Shown: one piece after another, positions 9,453-18,469 of the stretch
How the letters are laid out: each line of letters starts with the position of its first letter
How positions within the stretch are numbered: the first letter of the stretch is position 1
Source of the DNA: a bacterium
Lineage (GTDB): Bacteria > UBP14 > UBA6098 > B30-G16
Length of the DNA: 36,199 bases
Reading direction: 5' to 3'
NCBI GenBank assembly: GCA_030613005.1
Contig: JAUWMV010000022.1
Span: 1-36,199 of the forward strand
Position numbers and translations under genes: made by a program
Notes under the pieces: generated by a model
What the model saw: the letters and a program-made list of their open reading frames with translations, nothing else
Database searches by the model: none
Told to the model about the DNA's origin: nothing

Positions 9453-9686
9453 GTGAACCTTCTTGTACTCGATACATGCAGAAAATGCAATCGAACTGCG
9501 AAACTTCTCAAAACGCTTGATGTGAAATTCAAATACGTGGATGTTAATCCTGAGGAAAAGGCGAGCGTAAAAATATCTTAAAAAATCTCGAAAAGCTAAC
9601 AATAAAGCATAAGTTTTCTAATACTTGTGTTCGATAATACCCACGTTGTTATTGGATTCAAAGAGGAGAAAAATAAGGGGGTTTTT
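9453..9686 (+). pseudogene. decayed glutaredoxin / NrdH-like redoxin
   Basis: From a GTG at 9453 the frame reads VNLLVLDTCRKCNRTAKLL..., a thioredoxin-fold start with a CRKC active site, then KYVDVNPEEKASV, and stops at 9579-9581. The homology continues in another frame (NILKNLEKL) and from 9627 returns to the first frame (VFDNTHVVIGFKEEK), the usual C-terminal strands of a glutaredoxin. One missing A in the run near 9571 and one extra base near 9615 explain the shifts. The region where the conserved cis-Pro is expected reads SN, which argues for real decay rather than only sequencing error. The final frame runs without a stop into the next gene, so a fused ancestor is possible. Confidence 0.65.
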
Positions 9687-10223
9687 ATGGAAGCATTCAA
9701 AATGAATGTTAGTGAGGAGGAAATTGATAGCCATTATCAAAAACTCAAACAAGAATGCGAAGTCACTGGATACCATCTGAATCCGGATGAAGAAATGATC
9801 AAAGAGCTAATATGGGCTTTGTTACTTAATTCGAAGAGATATGGCTATCCAGCGTGTCCCTGCCGTATTGTGGAAGGTATAAAGGGAAAAGATATAGATA
9901 TAATATGCCCATGCGAATACCGAGATTCTGACTTAGAGGAGTATGGACATTGTTTCTGTGGTCTATACGTCATCGAGGATGTGCTATCAGGCAAGATAAA
10001 AATCAGCTCTATTCCTGAACGTCGACCCGAAGACCCCACAAAAAGAGTAATACATAAAAAACCTGTTAAAACGATAATCAAAGAATCTGGCAAAGAGATT
10101 TTGCGACATCCTATCTGGAGATGCAATGTGTGTGGGTATCTTGTCTCCAGAGATTATCCACCTATGGTCTGCCCAATCTGTAAAGCACAGCATGACAGAT
10201 TTGAGGGTCCTTTTAAGATTTGA
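9687..10223 (+). CDS. ferredoxin:thioredoxin/disulfide reductase catalytic subunit with rubredoxin domain
   Basis: Encodes 178 residues. The first ~110 match the FTR catalytic beta chain, which uses a [4Fe-4S] cluster beside a redox-active disulfide to pass ferredoxin electrons to redoxins: CPC (57-59), CPC (74-76) and CFC (89-91, where plant FTR has CHC). The C-terminus (142-170) is a rubredoxin-like knuckle, WRCNVCGY...MVCPICKA, with Cys146, 149, 162 and 165. Methanogen ferredoxin:disulfide reductases share this layout and reduce an NrdH-type redoxin, consistent with the glutaredoxin remnant just upstream. I prefer the ATG at 9687, preceded by AAGGGGG, over a GTG at 9627 that would add 20 residues of the redoxin tail. 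Confidence 0.87.
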   Translation: MEAFKMNVSEEEIDSHYQKLKQECEVTGYHLNPDEEMIKELIWALLLNSKRYGYPACPCRIVEGIKGKDIDIICPCEYRDSDLEEYGHCFCGLYVIEDVLSGKIKISSIPERRPEDPTKRVIHKKPVKTIIKESGKEILRHPIWRCNVCGYLVSRDYPPMVCPICKAQHDRFEGPFKI

Positions 10224-10806
10224 TATATAATTATCCAATAAGATAGTTACATCGATATAAACTTTACCTTAAGCTAAGTAACTTATATACAAAAGTTATA
10301 ATCATTCGATCCCGATAATTTTCTCCCCCTCACCCAATTCCGACTACGATAGAACACCTACACCCCCTCACCCGATTCCGACTAAAGTCGGAATCACCCT
10401 CTCCCCAAGGAGAGGGTTAATAAAACCAAAACCTTGCACTCCCCTTTCTCCTCAGGGAGAAAGGGGTCGGGGGATAGAGGGGGTTTTTAAAATAGATCAG
10501 GGATAAATGTGATTAAGAAAACTGAGACAAAGGTTAGAGAAGATTTCAACGAAAGGGGCTTGGAAGATATAAGATCCAAAAAAGTTATGGGATAGATAAG
10601 TTTTACTTAAAGGGAGATAGGTATTATGTAGATTGCCAATAATAAACCAGATTGTCCTGAAAATTAAATCGATTTTCAAGGTTAAAGGAATGGAACTAGT
10701 ATATAATTTAGTTTTCTGTAATATACTTATTCAATAGCAATTGAATCCACTAGATTGTTTGGTAATGAAGCCTTGAAATAAATCTAATATCATTAAAATA
10801 GTTTGT
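10224..10806. other. convergent gene-free region with palindromic element copy C
   Basis: About 580 bases between the ends of the disulfide reductase and the hybrid kinase. The first 100 bases are A+T-rich without recognisable features, 10325-10486 is palindromic element copy C, and 10487-10806 is A+T-rich. The 60-residue minus-strand frame at 10497-10679 has no ribosome site or family resemblance. I see nothing else. Confidence 0.6.
10325..10486. repeat. palindromic element copy C with duplicated left end
   Basis: The main unit, 10361-10486, carries the ATTCCGACTAAAGTCGGAAT hairpin, CCCTCTCCCCAAGGAGAGGG, the linker with AACCTTGCACTCCCC, the CCCCTTTCTCC/GGAGAAAGGGG hairpin and the right arm GAGGGGGT. 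An extra left end (CCCCCTCACCCAATTCCGAC) lies at 10325-10344. It is nearly the same sequence as copy B, suggesting a recent common source. It sits between convergent genes. Confidence 0.85.
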
Positions 10807-12888
10807 TTAGTGCAAGGAAACCACTCTCTGAACAATATTAATCAAATCCTCAACACTATAAGGTTTGGGCAATACACCCATAAATCCAAATTTTTCCGGT
10901 TTCGCCATTATAGGATCATTGCTATATCCGCTTGAAACCAAAGCTTTTACAGCAGGATTTATTGTCTTTAATTCAGAAATTGTTTCCTCTCCTCCCATCC
11001 CTCCTGGAACTGTTAAATCCAGAATAACTAAATCATACGGGGCATTATCTTCTACTGATTTTTTATAAAGGTCGAGAGCTTCATTACCATTCTTAGCAAC
11101 ATCGACTTTGTACCCATTATGCTCGAGTATGGATTTACACAACTGTCTAATTATATCTTCATCGTCCATAATAAGCAGCTTCCCATTCTTAATCATACTT
11201 TCCGGCTTAGCTTGAAATTGTTCAGTCTTCTTTTTATCCAATGCTGGAAGATATATCTTGAATGCAGCTCCATGTCCATATTCCGAATCAACCGATATAA
11301 CTCCGTCATGCTTGTCGATTATAGAATATGCGATAGCTAGACCTAACCCATCACCATCTTCCTTTGTTGTGAAATACGGGAAAAATATCTTCTCAATTAT
11401 TTCTTTCTTTATTCCTGGACCATGATCAATAATTTTTATTTCAACAAATTTACCACTTCTGTCCTGCAGAATAACAATATCTTCCGCAAAAACGTTCCTT
11501 GCAACAATCTCAATTTCTCCACCCGATGGCATAAACTGCTTTGCATTTATAATAATATTACTAAGAGTCAGAGTTATTTGATCCGCATCGACCTCGGTAA
11601 ACCAAAGGTCTTTTGGAATAACAATATTAGCACCCACTTTCGAACCACTAAGTGCAAAGTCGGCTGAATCGCGAACTAACCCGGATATATTACACTCTTT
11701 TCGAATTGGAACCCCGCCTCTCGAAAATGTGAGAAGCTGTTTCGTTAGCGTTTTTGCTCTTAGTGATGCATTTTCTGCTTTCTTAAGAATCTCTATTAGG
11801 TATTCATTACCATCCTCTCGGGTTGTTTCAATTGCCAGAGATATATACCCCAAAATACCAGTCAAAATATTATTGAAATCGTGAGCAATTCCGCCAGCAA
11901 GTATACCGACAGATTCTAGTTTCTGAGCTTGAAGAATTTCCTCCTCCATTCTCAATTTTTCCGTTACGTCTCTGAATGTTAGCACTGACCCGATTGTCCT
12001 TTTATTATCGACAAGCATGGGAGCACAAACATATTCAATATTCTTTCTGCCACCATCCTTCGAGGTTAGAATTACACCCTCCATTTTTACAGCTTTCTTT
12101 TCTTGCATAAAGAACTTATCGCATGGGACCTGCATTCTTTGTGCACTTTTTTCGTCCATAATGTTGAAGACATCTTTAATAGGTTGGCTAAGTGCATCCT
12201 CGAGCGACCATCCAGTCAGGTTTTCCGCAACTTTATTTAGCATTGTAATCCTACTTTCAATATCGGTAGTTATAACACCATCCACGATAGACCTCAGCGT
12301 AACTTCAAGTTGTTCTCTGCTTCGTCGTAAGGCGTTCTCTATTTTTTTCCGTTCAGTTATCTCATCTTTCAAATCCGCTACCGCATCAAAAAGTTCCTCC
12401 GTTCTCTCACGAACTCTAAGTTCAAGTTGGTCTCTTGTGCTTCGAATCTCCTCATCCATCTTTTTCCACACGGTAATATCGACATTCAAATTTGTCACAT
12501 CCGAAAGAACAATTTGAATTGCAGCTTTCTCATTAAAAACGGGATAACTTGAATTTACTTTAATCCATTTAATATTCCCATGTTTATCCATAATCCTAAA
12601 CTGCATATTGCTTTCCACATCTTTGCCACCTAAGCAATTTTCGAACCATTTTAGAAATTCGTCCCGATCGTCTTTGTGAACCATTTCTGCGAAATGTATC
12701 AGAGAAAATTCAGAAATTTCATCAAAATTGTATCCCAAAATTTTCTCGGTCGCAGGATTGGAAAACATAAGAAGAGAATCTTGAAAGATCATCACACCCT
12801 CAGAAATATTATCGAAGAAATTATTATATACATCCATGGAGAAAATACGGGAATTATTAAATGAATTGTCCTCATCACTTCCAAACAT
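10807..12888 (-). CDS. soluble PAS-PAS hybrid histidine kinase with receiver domain
   Basis: Encodes 693 residues with no membrane segment, so it is a cytosolic sensor. Order: PAS (about 15-140); coiled coil containing RVRERTEEL; second PAS (about 195-310, GVITTDIESRITMLNKVAE); HisKA with phosphorylatable His336 in GGIAHDFNNILTG; HATPase with N-box around Asn449 and G-box GDGLGLA; and a C-terminal receiver (about 570-690) with Asp624 in LVILDLTVPGGMGG and Lys in LPKPYS. The GIAHDFNNILTGILG box is typical of the large NtrB-like/HisKA hybrid family. The start is the ATG at 12888, placed by GGAGGGG; a TTG 27 bases upstream has none. The output regulator is not next to it and the ligand is unknown. 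Confidence 0.93.
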   Translation of the reverse strand: MFGSDEDNSFNNSRIFSMDVYNNFFDNISEGVMIFQDSLLMFSNPATEKILGYNFDEISEFSLIHFAEMVHKDDRDEFLKWFENCLGGKDVESNMQFRIMDKHGNIKWIKVNSSYPVFNEKAAIQIVLSDVTNLNVDITVWKKMDEEIRSTRDQLELRVRERTEELFDAVADLKDEITERKKIENALRRSREQLEVTLRSIVDGVITTDIESRITMLNKVAENLTGWSLEDALSQPIKDVFNIMDEKSAQRMQVPCDKFFMQEKKAVKMEGVILTSKDGGRKNIEYVCAPMLVDNKRTIGSVLTFRDVTEKLRMEEEILQAQKLESVGILAGGIAHDFNNILTGILGYISLAIETTREDGNEYLIEILKKAENASLRAKTLTKQLLTFSRGGVPIRKECNISGLVRDSADFALSGSKVGANIVIPKDLWFTEVDADQITLTLSNIIINAKQFMPSGGEIEIVARNVFAEDIVILQDRSGKFVEIKIIDHGPGIKKEIIEKIFFPYFTTKEDGDGLGLAIAYSIIDKHDGVISVDSEYGHGAAFKIYLPALDKKKTEQFQAKPESMIKNGKLLIMDDEDIIRQLCKSILEHNGYKVDVAKNGNEALDLYKKSVEDNAPYDLVILDLTVPGGMGGEETISELKTINPAVKALVSSGYSNDPIMAKPEKFGFMGVLPKPYSVEDLINIVQRVVSLH

Positions 12889-13131
12889 AAGCCCCTCCAT
12901 TTGAAAACAGCTCAACAGCTAAAATAATATTCTATCGCTCCTTAATTTAACTTTACTTCATATTAGCACAAATATTTACTATTTTCTTATAGTTTCTAAT
13001 ATACTCTATATTCAGAATCGACTTTTTTTCAAGTGGTTTTTTTCAGAATGGTTTGAAAATACGTTTTTTATATGCTTTTCTTTTTATTTCTCCCAACTAT
13101 ATTGACCGATCCAAGAAATTTAGAGGTTAAA

Positions 13132-14367
13132 ATGGAAAAGAAGCAAACAAAGAATGAACCTATCTGTCTTTTCTGTGGCAGGAAAGCAAAGGATTCTGGT
13201 GGTCTAATTTCCGGTGCTGCAGGTGGGTTAATATGTAAGGATTGCATAAGATTAATTGGCAATATGCTCAAAGAAAGCGAAAAAAACAAACAACCAAATC
13301 TACCTTTCGATTGGACAACACTACCCAAACCGGTTGAAATAAAAAGTTTTTTGGATACTTATATAATCGGTCAGGATCGGGCAAAAATAGCCGTTTCTGT
13401 ATCCGTATACAACCATTATAAGCGAATTTTACATTTCATGGGTTTTCGGGATGACGATATGGAACTTGAAAAAAGTAACATATTGTTAGTTGGACCCACC
13501 GGGGTCGGCAAAACCTTGATGGCTCAGACATTAGCGAGATTTCTTCACGTTCCATTTGCCATAGCAGATGCAACCACGTTAACCGAAGCCGGATACGTTG
13601 GCGATGATGTCGAGAACATAATCGTTAGGTTACTGCAAAGTGCGGATTATAACCCAAAACTCGCAGAAACTGGAATTATTTATATAGATGAATTAGATAA
13701 AATCGCTCGAAAATCTGAGAATCCCTCGATAACCCGCGATGTTTCTGGCGAAGGCGTTCAGCAGGCATTATTGAAAATTATCGAAGGCACAGAATCTATG
13801 GTTCCACCACAGGGAGGTCGAAAACATCCTGATCAAGCACTTGTCAAAGTTAACACGAAGAACATCCTTTTCATTGCCGGCGGACATTTTGAAGGATTAC
13901 AGGAAATTGTTCAGCATCGCATTGCGGATGTTACTGTGGGTTTTGAGGGTAAACCTGCTAACAAGTTCGATATTGAAGAACTGCTCGAACAAATTGAACC
14001 AGACGACTTGATGCATTTCGGCTTAATTCCCGAACTTGTAGGGAGATTGCCTGTTGTTATATCTCTTAGTCCATTGAACCGTGAAGCTTTGAGAGAAATT
14101 CTTATCGAACCTAAAAATGCTATTTTGCGTCAATATAAAAAGTTGTTCGAGATGGAGAATGTAGAACTGGTTATCAACGATTGCGCAATTGATGCAATAA
14201 TAGAAAAGGCGATAACCAAAAAAACCGGGGCAAGAGCTTTGCGCTCGATTACCGAAAACATTTTCATACCCATAATGTATGAGTTACCATCAAAAAGTAA
14301 CGTTAAACGAGTTATAATCACAAAGGAAACTGTTACAAACGGAAAAGGTTCCATTTGGGAATCTTAG
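13132..14367 (+). CDS. clpX: ClpX, unfoldase subunit of the ClpXP protease
   Basis: Encodes 411 residues, close to the usual ~420. The N-terminal zinc-binding domain has Cys12, Cys15, Cys35 and Cys38 (CLFC...CKDC). The AAA+ module carries Walker A GPTGVGKT (121-128), the pore loop GYVGDD, Walker [11 protein letters not shown] with Asp186-Glu187, and sensor/arginine-finger regions. ClpX hexamers unfold tagged proteins and feed them to ClpP; ClpP is not in this window, unlike the common clpP-clpX pairing. The start at 13132 is supported by GAGG seven bases upstream; an upstream in-frame start would add a 20-residue hydrophobic extension ahead of the zinc domain and is rejected. Confidence 0.96.
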   Translation: MEKKQTKNEPICLFCGRKAKDSGGLISGAAGGLICKDCIRLIGNMLKESEKNKQPNLPFDWTTLPKPVEIKSFLDTYIIGQDRAKIAVSVSVYNHYKRILHFMGFRDDDMELEKSNILLVGPTGVGKTLMAQTLARFLHVPFAIADATTLTEAGYVGDDVENIIVRLLQSADYNPKLAETGIIYIDELDKIARKSENPSITRDVSGEGVQQALLKIIEGTESMVPPQGGRKHPDQALVKVNTKNILFIAGGHFEGLQEIVQHRIADVTVGFEGKPANKFDIEELLEQIEPDDLMHFGLIPELVGRLPVVISLSPLNREALREILIEPKNAILRQYKKLFEMENVELVINDCAIDAIIEKAITKKTGARALRSITENIFIPIMYELPSKSNVKRVIITKETVTNGKGSIWES

Positions 14368-14704
14368 TGTAATTAATTATTAGTCTTATTCTCGTTTCCC
14401 CCGCCAAATTCTTAAATACCATTAGCATAGACAAATTCGAAATTATCTTTTTCTTCCAACCTTTTTTCCCAAGGAGAAAGGGGAGAATGCGACTGACTAT
14501 TATGTACCCTCTCCTTGGGGAGAGGGTGATTCCGATAAAATCGGAATCGGGGCATAGCATGAAAAATGTTAAACCGGATGAGAGAACGAAATATTTCAAT
14601 AGGTCAAATATATGAATGAGAAGAATTTATTTACAATCGCATTTTCCAAATAGTTATTAAATAAGTTAAAGACTGTAGTTAAGCAAACCTAACAGCAGAA
14701 ATAA
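14368..14704. other. convergent gene-free region with palindromic element copy D
   Basis: About 340 bases between the ends of clpX and the small membrane protein. The centre (14457-14553) is copy D of the palindromic element. The flanks are A+T-rich and hold no credible frame or RNA gene. Confidence 0.6.
14457..14553. repeat. palindromic element copy D, inverted and worn
   Basis: Opposite orientation to copies B and C. It contains CCCAAGGAGAAAGGGGAG, then CCCTCTCCTTGGGGAGAGGG, then GATTCCGATAAAATCGGAATC (hairpin 14528-14548). The outer G/C-rich arms are largely lost. It sits between the convergent clpX and the small membrane protein gene. Confidence 0.75.
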
Positions 14705-15106
14705 TTATCGCTCTTGTTGGATGTCAGTTTCCTTTGGCTTTCCAGAAAGATTTCTATTTTTCCCTAATCCAATCATAATTGATATCGGGACTAATATGCA
14801 ATAGGATATTATCAAAAGCAAAGGCGCAAGTGTCATTGATCCCTTCGCCAGAAGAACCCATCCTATAATCATAACCACAATAGCAATTATTAACACAATA
14901 AGATTCTTTATGCCAATCGTCAAAGGTAAAGATTCCTTTGGGGTCTTAGTTCTTCTTATCTGTTTTTTTGGCTCGGTAACTTTGTCCGGAATTTTCTTTT
15001 CTTGTGCTCTTGCTGTATTCTTTTGAGGTGTTGTCCTCGTTGTAGTCTTTGCCTTAGGTTTAGGCTTATAGGTTCTCTTTCGTTTTTTTGTAGACTTACT
15101 TGCCAT
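14705..15106 (-). CDS. small two-TM protein with basic N-terminus, DUF3098-like
   Basis: Encodes 133 residues. The first ~60 are extremely rich in Lys, Arg, Thr and Pro and probably disordered. Two hydrophobic segments follow (about 70-90 and 96-118: NLIVLIIAIVVMIIGWVLL and LAPLLLIISYCILVPISIMIG). The pattern of a G-W-V-L-L turn, then L-A-P-hydrophobic resembles DUF3098 proteins of Bacteroidota and relatives, recalled from memory. The function of such proteins is unknown. The start is the ATG at 15106 with GGAG upstream, rather than an ATA- or ATG-like start nine codons earlier. The basic tail could contact nucleic acid or lipid head groups. Confidence 0.65.
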   Translation of the reverse strand: MASKSTKKRKRTYKPKPKAKTTTRTTPQKNTARAQEKKIPDKVTEPKKQIRRTKTPKESLPLTIGIKNLIVLIIAIVVMIIGWVLLAKGSMTLAPLLLIISYCILVPISIMIGLGKNRNLSGKPKETDIQQER

Positions 15107-15196
15107 ATTCACCACTCCATAATTAAAAATCAATTAGTTTTCACAATGATGCAATTTATTCGATAACTCTTAATAGTCCAGTATATTTTAATATTT

Positions 15197-16315
15197 TCAA
15201 ATTCTTTCTGCAATAGCTCTTGCCATATCTAACGTAGTGCTATTTCCGCCGAGATCGTATGTTCTGACCTTTTTTTCGGCAAGTGTGACTGCTACTGCCT
15301 TCTCGATTGCTTTCGCCTTTTCACTTTCTCCAAGCCACTCGAGCATAAGCTTAACAGCTAATATCATCGCAGTAGGATTGACCTTATACTTACCGGCATA
15401 TTTCGGTGCGCTACCGTGAGTTGGCTCGAAGAGTGCATAGTTATCGCCGATATTTCCGCTCGATGCGAATCCCAAACCACCCACCAATTGCGCTGCAAGG
15501 TCGGAAATTATATCCCCAAACATATTGGATGAAACCAACACGCTGTAATCCTGAGGATTTTTCACAAGCCACATTGCCATCGCATCCACATTGGTTTCCC
15601 ATAGCTCAACCGGCTTGTATTCAGGAGCTACTTCGCGAGCTATCTCCACCATCATCCCTGATGTTTCACGAATTACGTTAGGTTTTTCCACAACAGTGAC
15701 AGATTTTCGTTTATGTTCGATAGCATATTCAAATGCAGCTCTTAGAATCCTTTCACAACCCTTCTTTGTGAAAATCCTTGTTGATATTGCCATTTCTTCG
15801 CTGGGAACATCTCTGAATTTTGACATGTTTTTAGAATATTTCATCAATGATTCCCGTAAATCGTTTGCTACAGGACGGAATTCCACACCGCTGTATAATC
15901 CCTCGGTGTTCTCGCGGAATATCACAAGATCTATATCGTCCCTATAGTTAAGCGGATTGCCATGATAGGCTTTGCATGGTCGAAGATTCACGTATAAATC
16001 GAACATCTGGCGTAATCGAACAATAGGCGATCGATAAATTAAACCGGTATTTTGCAATTCAGGAATTAACTCTTTAGCAGCTTCCTTTTTCGGCTTTGAT
16101 GTTATTGCACCAAAAAGGCAGGCATCGGTATTTTTAAGAAGTTGGATTGTCTTTTCTGGCAACGGGTCACCCTCAGTTCGCCATAATTCCCAGCCTATAT
16201 CCCCAAATACAAAATCTGCATCGATCTCAGTCTTCTCTAATACGATCATCGCAGCATCGATTACATCCACTCCTACTCCATCTCCAGGGAGAACAGCTAT
16301 TTTATATTTTCCCAT
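15197..16315 (-). CDS. isocitrate/isopropylmalate dehydrogenase family enzyme
   Basis: Encodes 372 residues of the beta-decarboxylating dehydrogenase family. VLPGDGVGVDV opens the protein. RSPIVRLRQMFDLYVNLRP and the active-site stretch FRENTEGLYSGVEF look like the isocitrate branch (NAD-IDH subunits have LRKTFDLYANVRP). NMFGDIISDLAAQLVGGLGF supplies the metal-binding aspartates. The cofactor loop reads HGSAPKYAGKYKVNP: its Lys and Tyr match NADP-type bacterial IDH rather than the Asp-Ile of NAD enzymes. No leuA, leuC or leuD homologues flank it, which favours isocitrate over isopropylmalate, but the substrate is not certain. AGGAGG before the ATG at 16315 fixes the start; an upstream in-frame start is rejected. 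Confidence 0.82.
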   Translation of the reverse strand: MGKYKIAVLPGDGVGVDVIDAAMIVLEKTEIDADFVFGDIGWELWRTEGDPLPEKTIQLLKNTDACLFGAITSKPKKEAAKELIPELQNTGLIYRSPIVRLRQMFDLYVNLRPCKAYHGNPLNYRDDIDLVIFRENTEGLYSGVEFRPVANDLRESLMKYSKNMSKFRDVPSEEMAISTRIFTKKGCERILRAAFEYAIEHKRKSVTVVEKPNVIRETSGMMVEIAREVAPEYKPVELWETNVDAMAMWLVKNPQDYSVLVSSNMFGDIISDLAAQLVGGLGFASSGNIGDNYALFEPTHGSAPKYAGKYKVNPTAMILAVKLMLEWLGESEKAKAIEKAVAVTLAEKKVRTYDLGGNSTTLDMARAIAERI

Positions 16316-16543
16316 CGATCCTCCTAATTCGACATTGTAGTGCATTATATTTATCAAATAAAACGGATAAACAACCCGAGAGCAAATAGAAAACTTTTTT
16401 CAATATAAAATTCTCAAAAAAAAACAGTATACAATCGGAATAATAACGCCATACGATAAAAAACAACAAATAAATACAAAATATTATTGTATAAAGGAAT
16501 ATAGTCGATTATATTATTAAAACCATTTTCTTGGAGGGTAAAA

Positions 16544-17371
16544 ATGTTTAACAACATGTTGAATCAGTTGTTGCGGAATCGTGAAGAACTTTTCGCAAAG
16601 ATTTTCTCTGGGAAAGATGTAATGAAAATCATTGGAAGCTTGTTGCTGATATGCCTGATCTTTTTTGGTATATTCGGTATTGTAATGGGTGCTTACAACT
16701 CAGTTTTACAAGCTATAACATCGATGGTGAAAGTACCATTGCTCTTTCTACTAACCCTTTTAATATGTTATCCAGCGCTTTTTATGTTTAACGTTCTATT
16801 AGGAAGCAAATTAAATCTCGCGCAGTCGTTAGCGATGATTTTGATGGCTTTTGCTATTATTGCTTGTGTAATGGTCTCATTTGCACCTATGTCTCTATTC
16901 TTCTTAATAATAGGATGGAGTTATTCATTTATAAGACTTCGGCAGGTCGCAATTTTTACAATTGCTGGAATTGCTGGGATGATTGTTTTGAGTAATGGCT
17001 TTACACTTGCATGCGAAAAATATGAAATATATCCAAAATTGGGGTTAAGAATTTTCAGAGTGTGGATTATTATCTTTGCATTCGTGGGATCACAGTTAGC
17101 TTGGAACCTAAGACCGTTTGTCGGGACAAGGGATAGACCATTCTCTCTATTCAGAGCGCAGGAAAGTAATTTTTATACTGCAGTTTTTCATGCATCGAGA
17201 GATATTTTCTCTGGCAAGCAGGAAAATGAGAATAATCAAGGAAAAAGCGAGCTTGAAGGAGAAACTCCCGATAGCATAATAAGAGGAGAACATACTTACT
17301 ATCGCACAAAGCCAATAACAGCAGAACCGAAACCGGATACAATCAGTTATTTCGAGGATTCAACGCAATAG
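16544..17371 (+). CDS. conserved polytopic membrane protein
   Basis: Encodes 275 residues with about six predicted membrane segments between residues 28 and 190 and a charged cytosolic C-terminal tail of ~70 residues. Motifs such as VKVPLLFLLTLLICYPALFMFNVLLGS and QLAWNLRPFVG...FSLFRAQESNFY recur, as far as I recall, in uncharacterised membrane proteins of cyanobacteria and FCB bacteria. I know no function. TTGGAGGG upstream of the ATG is a strong ribosome site. The next gene, an HTH protein, follows after 95 bases on the same strand. Confidence 0.75.
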   Translation: MFNNMLNQLLRNREELFAKIFSGKDVMKIIGSLLLICLIFFGIFGIVMGAYNSVLQAITSMVKVPLLFLLTLLICYPALFMFNVLLGSKLNLAQSLAMILMAFAIIACVMVSFAPMSLFFLIIGWSYSFIRLRQVAIFTIAGIAGMIVLSNGFTLACEKYEIYPKLGLRIFRVWIIIFAFVGSQLAWNLRPFVGTRDRPFSLFRAQESNFYTAVFHASRDIFSGKQENENNQGKSELEGETPDSIIRGEHTYYRTKPITAEPKPDTISYFEDSTQ

Positions 17372-17466
17372 ACGTTTTGATATTCTAATAATAAGTTTGC
17401 AATACTAAGAAGTTATCGTTTCTTTCTTTGATTGAATTTAATTTTCAACAACAAAGGTGAAAAGAA

Positions 17467-17697
17467 TTGGAATATAATCAAATAATGACCGTTGAGGAAG
17501 TTGCTCGTTACCTGAGACTTAAACCTCAGACAATATATAAATGGGCGCAGAATGGAAAAATCCCTGCAGCAAAACTCGGTAAAGAATGGCGATTCAAAAA
17601 AACTGTAATCGATGCATGGATCGACGCAGCAATGTCGGAATCGCTAGCAATGCAAAAGCTTAAAGAAAAGCTCGGAGCATCCTCAGATAAACTTTAG
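17467..17697 (+). CDS. excisionase/MerR-type helix-turn-helix protein
   Basis: Encodes 76 residues of a stand-alone winged-helix DNA-binding domain of the HTH_17 / excisionase type: MTVEEVARYLRLKPQTIYKWAQNGKIPAAKLGKEWRF covers the two recognition helices and wing. A helical tail of ~20 residues follows. The start is a TTG at 17467, preceded by AGGTGA; the internal ATG at 17485 lacks a ribosome site. No integrase or phage gene is near, so it is more likely a host transcription factor than an excision factor. Targets are unknown. Confidence 0.85.
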   Translation: MEYNQIMTVEEVARYLRLKPQTIYKWAQNGKIPAAKLGKEWRFKKTVIDAWIDAAMSESLAMQKLKEKLGASSDKL

Positions 17698-17841
17698 ATT
17701 TGCTCTAATATTAAGCACCAATTTGGGAATGCAAATCCCTTGTTGTTTTTATTTTGTAATCTGCACTTGTTTAAAGGAGTGTTTACTAATTTGTTCTAAC
17801 TCAGAGTTTATTTTATTGGGGATGGATTACAGAGGCTGTAT

Positions 17842-18429
17842 ATGCAACTTAATTTTAGACGAATGAGATATTCTGCTCTGATCTTAGGATTGTTGTCTTT
17901 CTTAATACCACACATTCAGGGCTGTTTTGGCTCTAAGACCAGAACTATCTATTCCGGTCAGTATCTATGGCAGATCAAGCAAATAAAATATTACGATTCA
18001 ATGACTCCAGACTCTGTATTTCCAGCCTTGTATATCGATAGTGATTTTGCTGAATGGTTATTCCACATAGATGGTATCGATTTAGCTTACGAGCATCCCC
18101 AGAACGCAAATTTACTTATTACTCGAGAGATTCTCCCGGATAACGCTTTTATGTTTGCAGCACGTAACAAACAAACTGGAAAATTGCATACTATCTACTT
18201 TATAATCTCAGACCTATATTGCGACAAATTATGCAGAGGTAATTATTTCACACGGTGGGTCGATAATGAGTTACATCTATATGATAAAAAGAAACTTCCG
18301 AGCATTTGCCCGGAATATATGTCGTTGGGTGATATAACAAAATATTACAAAATCCGCAATCGCAACGATCTACCCAAATCGCTCCTAAGTGGACCGTACA
18401 AGACCATCTTCATGGATCTCGAGTTTTAG
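17842..18429 (+). CDS. predicted lipoprotein of unknown function
   Basis: Encodes 195 residues. An N-terminal signal with hydrophobic stretch YSALILGLLSFLIPHIQGC ends in a plausible lipobox (IQGC) at residue ~28, so it is probably attached to a membrane. The rest is rich in Tyr, Asp and Leu and contains CDKLC and one further Cys. I do not recognise a domain. GAGG precedes the ATG at a slightly long distance. It is followed by palindromic element copy E and converges with the sugar operon. Confidence 0.65.
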   Translation: MQLNFRRMRYSALILGLLSFLIPHIQGCFGSKTRTIYSGQYLWQIKQIKYYDSMTPDSVFPALYIDSDFAEWLFHIDGIDLAYEHPQNANLLITREILPDNAFMFAARNKQTGKLHTIYFIISDLYCDKLCRGNYFTRWVDNELHLYDKKKLPSICPEYMSLGDITKYYKIRNRNDLPKSLLSGPYKTIFMDLEF

Positions 18430-18469
18430 TTTAATTCAAATGATGAGAAAGCATGTAATCTATTCTTTA

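Noticed and set aside
10497-10679. 60-codon minus-strand frame after copy C
   Set aside because: No ribosome site, no family resemblance, A+T-rich filler between convergent genes.
12017-12517. 166-codon frame opposite the hybrid kinase
   Set aside because: Ser/Phe-rich antisense shadow of a gene whose domains are clear on the other strand.
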